Shown here: positions 1 to 5,472 of the stretch, piece by piece | Position numbering within the stretch: position 1 is the first letter of the stretch | Layout: every line of letters begins with the position of its first letter | Source of the DNA: Ilumatobacteraceae bacterium | GTDB lineage: Bacteria > Actinomycetota > Acidimicrobiia > Acidimicrobiales > Ilumatobacteraceae | Length of the DNA stretch: 10,067 bases | Assembly (NCBI GenBank): GCA_025464045.1 | Contig: JAODBQ010000202.1 | Span: 1 to 10,067, forward strand | Reading direction: 5' to 3' | Notes under the pieces: model-generated | What the model was told of the DNA's origin: nothing | The model's database searches: none | The model's input: only the letters and a program-made list of their open reading frames with translations | Translations under genes and position numbers: made by a program

Positions 1-855
1 GGCGGCGAGCAGCTCGTCCTTGGTCTTGTCCATGGTCCACATGTACATCTTCAGGGTCAGCTCTTCTTCGACGAGCGGATCCATGCGCAGCAACGGATCG
101 GCGAAGCGCGGCTGCGACAGCTCGGGGTCACCGAGCAGACGGAACAGACCGGGCACCTGGCGCTCGAGGCAGAACGCGCCGACCCAACCGTCGAGGCACG
201 GGTACACGCCCCACTGGGCGCGGGTGTGGTTCCCGAGGCGCGGCAGGACGGGGCCGCCGGTGGCCGTCGAGGGGCCGTACAGCTCGAGCATCCCCGCCGC
301 GCACTCCTGCGCCGACAGGTCGACGAGCTCCCCCGCACGGTGGCGTTGGCGTCCGTACCAGCAGGTGACGGCAACGGCAAAGGCGTTCAGGCCGGCGAGC
401 TTGTCGGCCTGACGGCCGCCGGTGACCAACGGCGTGCGCTCGGCGTCGCCGGTGAGCGACATGATCCCGCCCATCGCGAACGACACGGCACTGGCCGCAC
501 GGAAGTCGGCGTAGGGCCCGGTGAGGCCGAACGGGGTGACGGACACGACGACGAGGTGGGGATGGCGAGCACGGACGGCCGGCCAGTCGAGCCCGAGGTC
601 GCGGAGCTGGCTCGGCTGGCGATCGCTGAGCACGACGTCGGCCGCGGCGAACAGCGCATCCCAGTCGGCCGGCTCGTGCTCGTGCACCTTGCCGGCGTGG
701 AGGTACGTCGCCTCGTCGGCCGTCAGCGGCACGACCCCCGGCACCGCGACGTGGCGGACGTGGGCGCCGTAGCCGCGCAACATGCGACCGGCAAAGGCTG
801 CGGAGATGCCCGAGGACACCTCGAGCACGCGGACATCGGCGAGGGGCAAGGTCAC
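1..855 (-). CDS. Family III CoA-transferase (CaiB/BaiF-like), C-terminus cut by window edge
   Basis: Predicted to move a CoA group between an acyl-CoA and a free carboxylic acid in the cytoplasm. The first 285 codons are visible; the gene runs off the left edge, and the family is usually about 380-410 residues. The N-terminal Rossmann-like stretch (residues 5-36, LADVRVLEV then GRMLRGYGAHVRHV) and the family-typical VVSVTPFGLTGPYADF (103-118) identify it. Asp151 in QADKLAG aligns with the catalytic aspartate of the family, and GELVDLSAQE (175-184) is the usual following strand. Oddity: the segment after the first strand-helix unit (about residues 40-80) is shorter than usual, and the common NRGK and NFRPG blocks are replaced by YLHAGK and SDRQPS. 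CoA contacts may therefore differ, and the substrate is unknown. Start chosen at GTG 855-853 because GGAGG (complement of 863-867) lies 7 bases upstream and the N-terminus fits the family. Confidence 0.88.
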   Translation of the reverse strand, partial: MTLPLADVRVLEVSSGISAAFAGRMLRGYGAHVRHVAVPGVVPLTADEATYLHAGKVHEHEPADWDALFAAADVVLSDRQPSQLRDLGLDWPAVRARHPHLVVVSVTPFGLTGPYADFRAASAVSFAMGGIMSLTGDAERTPLVTGGRQADKLAGLNAFAVAVTCWYGRQRHRAGELVDLSAQECAAGMLELYGPSTATGGPVLPRLGNHTRAQWGVYPCLDGWVGAFCLERQVPGLFRLLGDPELSQPRFADPLLRMDPLVEEELTLKMYMWTMDKTKDELLAA

Positions 856-943
856 GGTGCGTCCTCCAGGGACAGTGGGCAAGCGGGCCGAGCGTAGGGG
901 CCGGCCGCCACCGAGACTTCACCGAGCGAATCCCGTCGAGCGC

Positions 944-991
944 GTGCCGGCTCGACCAGGTGCCAGCTCGACCAGGTGCCAGCTCGATCGC
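944..991. repeat. 16-bp tandem repeat, three copies
   Basis: Three adjacent 16-bp units lie at 944-959, 960-975 and 976-991. The first two, GTGCCGGCTCGACCAG and GTGCCAGCTCGACCAG, differ by one base. The third keeps the first 12 bases (GTGCCAGCTCGA) and then diverges. The array sits 89 bp upstream of the CoA-transferase start, in the divergent promoter region. It could be spaced regulator sites or simple slippage; nothing in the sequence decides between them. Confidence 0.75.
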
Positions 992-1071
992 CTGCCGACT
1001 GGCCGGCGGTGCGGGCCCGGCGGTGCCGACCCGGTGGTGTCGCGCCCCGTTGGCGCCGCTACCAGTCAGCT

Positions 1072-1096
1072 TCCGACCGAGCGTCGCTCCGTCGGA
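1072..1096. promoter_or_regulatory. 25-bp interrupted palindrome, candidate operator or hairpin
   Basis: Outer arms TCCGAC (1072-1077) and GTCGGA (1091-1096) and inner arms GAGCG (1079-1083) and CGCTC (1085-1089) are exactly complementary. The only interruptions are a C/C mismatch and one central base. Its place between two divergent starts suggests a site for a dimeric repressor. No T-run follows on either strand, which argues against an intrinsic terminator. No regulator gene is visible in the window. Confidence 0.45.
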
Positions 1097-1252
1097 TGAT
1101 GACCAGAAGGGCTCGTGCCCCCTCCCGAGCGTCGACGTTGATCGCCGGCGATCGGCGACCTCTCCGTCAGACGGTCACGCGGATCCGGTGATGTGCGAAC
1201 GTCGCATGTCGAGATCGCCCCGTCAGCTTCGACGTGGGGCAAGGAGGCAACC

Positions 1253-1915
1253 ATGAACGAGACGACATCACACGACCACCACCCTGACCACGCCGCTGAG
1301 GCTGCACAGGCGGCCACCACGATCGACGTGCCGGCGGCGCCAGACGAGGCGGCGGCAGCGACGGCAGCGATCGCCGATCGCTACCGGAAGGTGGCCGGCC
1401 GGTTCACCCGGGCGGTGGCCGAGGTCCCCGCGGACGGCTGGGATCGGCCCGCGCCGTGCGACGGTTGGGTGACCCGCGACGTGGTGGGACACCTGGTCGG
1501 CTGGGTGCCGGGGCTGCTGCACGCAGGAGCCGGGCTGGACCTGCCGAGCGGACCGTCGTTCGCCGAGGATCCCCAGAGCGCGTGGACCACGATGAACGAC
1601 GCGATCCAGGCGGTCCTCGACGACCCCGCGACCGCGGACCGGGTGTTCGCGCACCCGCAGGCCGGGCAGCACCCGCTGGCGGCGGCGATCGACATGTTCG
1701 TCACCGGCGACGTGCTCGTGCACACCTGGGACCTCGCCCGGGCGGCGGGCATCGACGAGACGATCGACGCCGATGAGGCGCAGCGCATGCTCAGCGGCGT
1801 CGAGCCGATGGACGAGATGCTGCGCGCCAGCGGCCACTACGGGCCGCGCACACCCGTGCCCGACGACGCGGACGTGCAGACCAAGCTGCTCGCCTTCCTC
1901 GGCCGTCGCCCCTGA
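1253..1915 (+). CDS. TIGR03086 family protein (mycothiol-linked, DinB/MDMPI-like)
   Basis: A 220-residue cytoplasmic protein of the DinB / maleylpyruvate-isomerase-N superfamily, whose members are four-helix bundles, often metal-binding and in actinobacteria often mycothiol-dependent. PCDGWVTRDVVGHLVGW (68-84) and GDVLVHTWDLARAAG (152-166) carry the family signatures; His80, His157 and Asp160 are the likely metal-site positions. The C-terminal YGPRTPVPDDADVQTKLLAFLGR is typical of TIGR03086. Residues 1-40 are an unusual Ala-rich leader with a histidine cluster (HDHHPDH, 7-13) that is not part of the bundle. Start chosen at ATG 1253 because AAGGAGG (1241-1247) lies 5 bases upstream; an in-frame ATG at 1193 would add 20 residues but bypasses this site. 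It converges on a second member of the same family at 2107-2706. The reaction is not determinable from sequence. Confidence 0.88.
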   Translation: MNETTSHDHHPDHAAEAAQAATTIDVPAAPDEAAAATAAIADRYRKVAGRFTRAVAEVPADGWDRPAPCDGWVTRDVVGHLVGWVPGLLHAGAGLDLPSGPSFAEDPQSAWTTMNDAIQAVLDDPATADRVFAHPQAGQHPLAAAIDMFVTGDVLVHTWDLARAAGIDETIDADEAQRMLSGVEPMDEMLRASGHYGPRTPVPDDADVQTKLLAFLGRRP

Positions 1916-1956
1916 CCGCCCACGCCGCCGCGCGGCGAACCCCCGGCAAACCCCAC

Positions 1957-2071
1957 CAGGCCGAGTGGGCGCGAAACCTGCGATATCTCGCCGGAACCGC
2001 GCCCACCCAGGCCGAGTGGGCGCGAAACCTGCGACATCTCGCCGGAACCGCGCCCACCCAGGCCGAGTGGG
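1957..2071. repeat. 51-bp tandem repeat array with nested hairpins
   Basis: Two full 51-bp units (1957-2007 and 2008-2058) differ by one base (T1984 versus C2035). A 13-bp start of a third unit follows (2059-2071), and a degenerate unit end precedes the array. Each unit has 9-bp inverted arms, GTGGGCGCG and CGCGCCCAC (1965-1973/1998-2006 and 2016-2024/2049-2057), around a small inner stem GCGA/TCGC. The single difference between copies falls in the 4-base inner loop. The right arm of unit 1 can also pair with the left arm of unit 2 across 9 bases, giving a tighter alternative hairpin. The array fills the gap between two convergent genes, so it may end transcription from both sides. There is no T-run. 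Confidence 0.9.
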
Positions 2072-2087
2072 TGGATGCGCGTGGACG

Positions 2088-2101
2088 CGCGTGGCCACGC
2101 G
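2088..2101. terminator. Perfect 14-bp palindrome before the convergent gene end
   Basis: CGCGTGGCCACGCG reads the same on both strands and lies 5 bases from the stop codon of the leftward TIGR03086 gene. It directly follows the 51-bp repeat array in the convergent gap. A role in transcript ending is inferred from position only; no T-run is present. Confidence 0.3.
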
Positions 2102-2106
2102 GGCGG

Positions 2107-2706
2107 TCAGGCAGGGGGAGGCGGGCTCCAGGCGGGATCGCGGCCGCTGAGGCCGAGCACACGGTCGAGCAGCGGTGCGTCGTCGGGCACGGGCACCACG
2201 GGACCGAACAGCCCGGCCCGCTGGTCGGCCGCCTCGGGGGCGGAGAACTGCTGGACGAACGCGTGCACGGCCTCCAGCGTCGCCTGATCCCAGCCGCACG
2301 GCTGACCGCTCGCCGTGGCGATGTCCCATCCGTGGAGCACGAGCTCGTCGAGGGCGATCACACCAGCCATCGCGCTCGGGAGGTCCAGGCCGCCGGCACG
2401 GGTCATCCCGTCCCAGGCGGCGGGGTCACGCCACGCCTCGGCGAGGTGCGCGACAGCGACCGGGATCTCGGTCCGCCAGGAGTCGCCGAGCTGCGACGCG
2501 TCTGCCGACGGCGCCCGGGAGCTGCGGCCGTCGACGGTCTTCGTCGCCGCAGCGGCGAACGCCGCCGCGAACCCGCGCACGTGGTCGATCAGGCCGCCCA
2601 GGTTCGTGGCGGCGCACGGCGTCGGGTGGGCGAGCTGCTCGTCCGGAACGTTCCGGACGAGGTTCGCCATCAGCTCGGCCGCAGGCCTCAGGTCAACGAT
2701 CGTCAT
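2107..2706 (-). CDS. TIGR03086 family protein, second distant paralogue
   Basis: A 199-residue DinB/MDMPI-superfamily protein. Signatures are TPCAATNLGGLIDHVRGF (29-46), DELVLHGWDIATASGQP (120-136) and a C-terminal FGPVVPVPDDAPLLDRVLGLSGRDP. The likely metal-site residues are His42, His125 and Asp128. The C-terminal GP-x-x-PVPDDA block is shared with the convergent gene at 1253-1915, but most of the chain differs, so this is not a recent duplicate. Start ATG at 2706-2704 has GGAGG 8 bases upstream; a longer frame to 2784 lacks such a site. It is the last gene of a leftward run after the dehydrogenase, P450 and CMD-family genes, separated from the CMD gene by 112 bp that contain a hairpin. It could be co-transcribed or have its own promoter. 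Function is likely thiol- or metal-dependent isomerisation or detoxification; substrate unknown. Confidence 0.87.
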   Translation of the reverse strand: MTIVDLRPAAELMANLVRNVPDEQLAHPTPCAATNLGGLIDHVRGFAAAFAAAATKTVDGRSSRAPSADASQLGDSWRTEIPVAVAHLAEAWRDPAAWDGMTRAGGLDLPSAMAGVIALDELVLHGWDIATASGQPCGWDQATLEAVHAFVQQFSAPEAADQRAGLFGPVVPVPDDAPLLDRVLGLSGRDPAWSPPPPA

Positions 2707-2775
2707 CGCGCGTCCCTCCTCGAAGTGGATCCTCTGGCGGGTACGACGATCGGCGATGCACGAACTCATCGCCGC

Positions 2776-2800
2776 ACCGGTCATCGCCAGGCGGACCGGT
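2776..2800. other. Hairpin in the gap between the CMD and TIGR03086 genes
   Basis: Arms ACCGGTC (2776-2782) and GACCGGT (2794-2800) are exact inverted repeats around an 11-base loop. It lies 19 bp past the CMD-family stop, in a transcript running leftward. It could be a partial terminator, an RNA processing site or an operator for an internal promoter. No T-run follows in the direction of transcription. Confidence 0.3.
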
Positions 2801-2818
2801 CGTCGCCGGTCGGATCGG

Positions 2819-3205
2819 TCAGGTCGGACCGCTCGCGGCGTCCTGCGCGTCCATCTCCTCCCACGTCTCGTCGAGCACCCGCAGCGCGCTGACCGCGACC
2901 GGCCAGCCCGCGTAGTGGGCGACGTGCGTGATCATCGCCTCGAGCGTGGCGCGCTCGATGCCGAGGTTCCGCGCGCCACGGAAGTGGAGGCGCTGCTCCG
3001 GCTCACGACCGAGCGCGACCAGCACCGTGCAGGTGATCAGCGAGCGCTGCTCGAGCTCGAGATCGTCGCCCTGCCACACGTCGCCGAACAGGTGGGCCAT
3101 CGTGTAGCGCGTCATCTCCTTCGGCAGCCGGCGCCCGGGTGGTGCTCCGGCGAGCAGTCGCTGGGCGAGCTGGCGCCCGCGGTCGAAGCGTTCGTCATCG
3201 GTCAT
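2819..3205 (-). CDS. Carboxymuconolactone decarboxylase (CMD) family protein
   Basis: A 128-residue all-helical protein of the CMD/AhpD-like family, close in style to gamma-carboxymuconolactone decarboxylases. MTDDERFDRGRQLAQRLL (1-18) matches the usual N-terminus, LEQRSLITCTVLVALGR (51-67) is the central helix, and HFRGARNLG (74-82) plus HVAHYAGWP (94-102) give the conserved histidines. The CxxC pair of AhpD-type alkylhydroperoxidases is absent (one Cys, residue 59, in the central helix), so peroxidase activity is unlikely. Decarboxylase, lactonase-like or isomerase roles on a ring-opening product are possible. Start is ATG 3205-3203, overlapping the P450 stop as ATGA, with GGAGG 5 bases upstream; an upstream ATG at 3274 would lie inside the P450 gene. 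The overlap implies translational coupling with the P450. Confidence 0.86.
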   Translation of the reverse strand: MTDDERFDRGRQLAQRLLAGAPPGRRLPKEMTRYTMAHLFGDVWQGDDLELEQRSLITCTVLVALGREPEQRLHFRGARNLGIERATLEAMITHVAHYAGWPVAVSALRVLDETWEEMDAQDAASGPT

Positions 3206-4437
3206 GCCGACCTCCGGGGGACGAGGCGCACGGGCAGGCTCTTCAGCCCGAGCAGCCGGTTGTTGGGCATCCACGACGTCGGGCCCGCGGCCTCGATGCG
3301 CACGTCGCGGTCGATGAGCAGCTCGAGGGTCAGCCGGATCTCCAGCCGGGCGAGGCTCGCGCCGAGGCAGAAGTGCGCGCCCCAGCCGAAGCCGAGGTGC
3401 GCGTTCGGCGTGCGCCCGACGTCGAAGCGGAACGGGTCGGGGAAGACGCGCTCGTCGCGGTTGGCGGACATCTCCCAGAACGTCACCTTGTCGCCGCCGG
3501 CGATCGGTACGCCGGCGAGCTCCACGTCGTCGCGCGCGGTACGACGCTTGTAGATCGACGGTGTCGTCCAGCGGATGATCTCCTCGACCGCCGGCGCCAG
3601 CAGCGACGGATCGTCGCGGAGCCGCTCGAGCTCGTCGGGCTGATCGGTGAACGCCTGCACCGCGCCTGCCAGCGCGCTGCGCGTCGTCTCCGCCCCGGCC
3701 GGGAACAGCAGCGCGAAGAAGGCGATCAGCTCGTTGTCGCTGAGGCCGCTGCCGGTCTCGTCGCGGGCGTGCACGATCGTCGACATGATCCCCGCATCGG
3801 GCTCGGCGCGCTTGTGGGCGATGAGATCCGTGGCATACGTGCGGATGCGGCGCATGGAGTCGACGGACAGGATGGATGGCGAGTCGTCCTCCACGCCGGC
3901 GTCCAGCCAGTCGAGCAACTGCGGCTGATCGGTGGCGGGCACGCCGAGCACGAGACAGATCGCCTGGGACGGCAGCTCACGCGCGAACACCCTGACGAAG
4001 TCGAACGGCTCGTCGCCGACGGCATCGAGCATCGCCGCTCCCCTGCTGCGCAGCTCGCCGGTGAGGGCGCCGACGGCGCGCGCGGTGAAGCCGCGGTTGA
4101 CGAGCGAGCGCAGCCGCTGGTGCTGCGGGTCGTCGGTCTGGTTGAGCATCGTCCCGGCGGTGCGCTCGTCCTTGATCGCCGTGCCGCCGCGCTCGCGACG
4201 CCCACCGCGATCGGACGAGAACACGTCCGGATCGCGCAGCACCGCGGCAACGTCGGCGTACCGCGTCACGACCCAGAAGCCCTCGCCGTCGGGCGTGCGC
4301 AGCGTCGGCTCGTGCCAGGCGATCGGAGCGTCGTCGCGCAGCCAGCGGAAGTGGCCGTGGGGGAATCCGTTGCGGAACGTCTCGTCGGCGGACAGGTCGA
4401 CGGACGCGATTCGGTCGGCGATCGCGGACCTGCTCAC
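3202..4437 (-). CDS. Cytochrome P450, class typical of actinobacterial steroid/terpene oxidation
   Basis: A 411-residue soluble P450, a full-length bacterial size. It should insert one oxygen atom from O2 into a hydrophobic substrate, using electrons from a ferredoxin and reductase that are not in this window. The motifs present are the I-helix PAGAETT (246-252, acid-alcohol pair Glu250/Thr251), the K-helix ExxR (Glu286 to Arg289), and the heme loop FGWGAHFCLG (350-359) with Cys357 as the thiolate ligand. NQTDDPQHQRLRSLVNRGF (99-117) is the usual C-helix region. By eye it resembles the CYP125/CYP124/CYP142 kind from memory, but the family was not assigned by search. Start GTG 4437-4435 overlaps the upstream dehydrogenase stop as GTGA; the N-terminus SRSAIADRI fits. 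The frame stays open far upstream, but that part is antisense to other genes. Confidence 0.93.
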   Translation of the reverse strand: MSRSAIADRIASVDLSADETFRNGFPHGHFRWLRDDAPIAWHEPTLRTPDGEGFWVVTRYADVAAVLRDPDVFSSDRGGRRERGGTAIKDERTAGTMLNQTDDPQHQRLRSLVNRGFTARAVGALTGELRSRGAAMLDAVGDEPFDFVRVFARELPSQAICLVLGVPATDQPQLLDWLDAGVEDDSPSILSVDSMRRIRTYATDLIAHKRAEPDAGIMSTIVHARDETGSGLSDNELIAFFALLFPAGAETTRSALAGAVQAFTDQPDELERLRDDPSLLAPAVEEIIRWTTPSIYKRRTARDDVELAGVPIAGGDKVTFWEMSANRDERVFPDPFRFDVGRTPNAHLGFGWGAHFCLGASLARLEIRLTLELLIDRDVRIEAAGPTSWMPNNRLLGLKSLPVRLVPRRSA

Positions 4438-5339
4438 GCCGGCCTCGGCTGCCGGGTCAGCGCCGGCAGTTCGACACCGGCCGAGTGCTCGAGCTGCTGG
4501 AGCGTGGCGTGGAACGCGAGGGTGCCGAGCCCGGCGTCCAGCGCGTCGCGGTAGACCTGGAGCGCCGCCGCGCTCGCGGGCACGTCGACGCCGAGCTCCT
4601 CCGCTGCCTGAACCGCCAACGAGAGGTCCTTCGTGGCGATGTCGAGGCGGAAGATGACGTCGTCGAACGCCCGCCCCAGCAGCAGCGGCGCCAGCACCGC
4701 GTACGGTCCGCCCGAGCTCGCCTTCAGGATCCGGTGCAGCGCCGCCGGCTCCAGGCCGGCCGCGGCGCCGAGCACGAACGCCTCCTGGACCAGCACGCTG
4801 CCGGCGAGGAACAGCTGGTTGTTGACGAGCTTGGCGACGGTGCCCGACCCGCACGGCCCGACGTGGAAGACCTGCGCGGCGAACGCCCGCAGCAGCGGCT
4901 CGATGGCGGCCACGTCGCCGTCGGCACCGCCCACCATCACGCTCAGCTCGCCGGTCTGCGCCTTCGCCCGGCCGCCCGACACCGGCGCGTCCATGAACAC
5001 CACGCCCACCGCTGCGCACGCCACGTGGAGCCGGCGGACGACGTCGGGCGAGCTCGTCGAGACGTCGACCACATGGGTCGGACGCGACGATGCGGCGAGC
5101 ACGCCGAGCTCCCCGGTGACCGCCGCCTCGACGTCGGCCGGCGTGGGGAGCGACAGGAACACGCAGGTCGCCCCCGACGCTGCCGCGGCCGCACTCGCCA
5201 CCAGCGTCGCCCCTGCCGTGACGACCGGTGTCGTCGCTGCGGACACCCGATCGAAGACGGCGACGTCGTGCCCCGCCTCGACCAGGCGCAGCGCCATCGG
5301 TGCGCCCATCGTCCCGGTCCCGATGAACCCGACCCGCAT
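4434..5339 (-). CDS. NAD(P)-dependent beta-hydroxyacid dehydrogenase (3-hydroxyisobutyrate dehydrogenase family)
   Basis: A 301-residue cytoplasmic oxidoreductase interconverting a beta-hydroxyacid and its semialdehyde or keto form. The N-terminal nucleotide-binding motif is GFIGTGTMGAPM (4-15). Substrate-binding DVSTSSP (92-98) and DAPVSGG (117-123) follow, then GSGTVAKLVNN (164-174) with catalytic Lys170, and IATKDLSLA (234-242) with conserved Lys237. The length is standard for the family. Asp30 at the end of the second strand (VFDR) could favour NAD over NADP, but the following Arg31 makes this uncertain. Start chosen at ATG 5339-5337 with GGGGGTG just upstream; an in-frame ATG 12 bases earlier (5351) lacks a ribosome site. 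It is the first gene of the leftward run, overlapping the P450 by 4 bases, so it may oxidise an alcohol made from the P450 product. Substrate unknown. Confidence 0.9.
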   Translation of the reverse strand: MRVGFIGTGTMGAPMALRLVEAGHDVAVFDRVSAATTPVVTAGATLVASAAAAASGATCVFLSLPTPADVEAAVTGELGVLAASSRPTHVVDVSTSSPDVVRRLHVACAAVGVVFMDAPVSGGRAKAQTGELSVMVGGADGDVAAIEPLLRAFAAQVFHVGPCGSGTVAKLVNNQLFLAGSVLVQEAFVLGAAAGLEPAALHRILKASSGGPYAVLAPLLLGRAFDDVIFRLDIATKDLSLAVQAAEELGVDVPASAAALQVYRDALDAGLGTLAFHATLQQLEHSAGVELPALTRQPRPA

Positions 5340-5472
5340 CGTCACCCCCATGTGCTCGAACGCCGCTCGATCCCCCGATCGACGAGCCAAGCATCGCATC
5401 CGGGTGCTCGCTGCGCAGACTCCGCAGGACCGTCGCGGGTGGGTCTGGCGCGGCGCACGGCACGATGGGTGG
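5340..5472. promoter_or_regulatory. Divergent promoter region between dehydrogenase and helicase genes
   Basis: This 133-bp gap separates the leftward dehydrogenase-P450-CMD run from the rightward helicase gene. TCGATC (5367-5372) and GATCGA (5377-5382) form an inverted repeat with a 4-base spacer, a possible operator. I could not find a convincing -35/-10 pair on either strand. No good ribosome site precedes the helicase GTG, so a leaderless transcript is possible. Confidence 0.4.

Larger units (their letters stand above)
856..1252. promoter_or_regulatory. Divergent intergenic region with repeats and palindromes
   Basis: This 397-bp stretch separates two genes transcribed away from each other, so it should hold both promoters. 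I see no convincing coding frame in it. It contains a 16-bp tandem repeat (944-991), a 25-bp interrupted palindrome (1072-1096), a perfect 14-bp palindrome GATCGCCGGCGATC (1140-1153), and TGCGA-ACG-TCGCA (1194-1206) 46 bases before the rightward start. For the leftward gene, TACGCT (complement of 891-896) is a weak -10 candidate. I could not identify a convincing -35/-10 pair on either strand. Confidence 0.5.

Noticed and set aside
128..922. A 264-codon minus-strand frame as the left-hand gene
   Set aside because: It is Arg/Pro-rich; the overlapping frame starting at 855 has clear CoA-transferase motifs and a good ribosome site.
1194..1206. LexA/SOS box at TGCGA-ACG-TCGCA
   Set aside because: It has GCGAAC but lacks the matching GTTCG half-site at the required spacing, and no SOS gene follows.
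1957..2071. CRISPR-like array
   Set aside because: The copies are directly adjacent with no unique spacers, and no cas gene is present.
1268..2329. A 353-codon minus-strand frame encoding a 17-residue repeat
   Set aside because: The repeat residues come from the 51-bp DNA repeat; the frame is antisense to the TIGR03086 gene and has no family features or ribosome site.
3139..4554. A 471-codon plus-strand frame
   Set aside because: It is antisense to the P450 gene, with typical GC-driven shadow composition and no domain.
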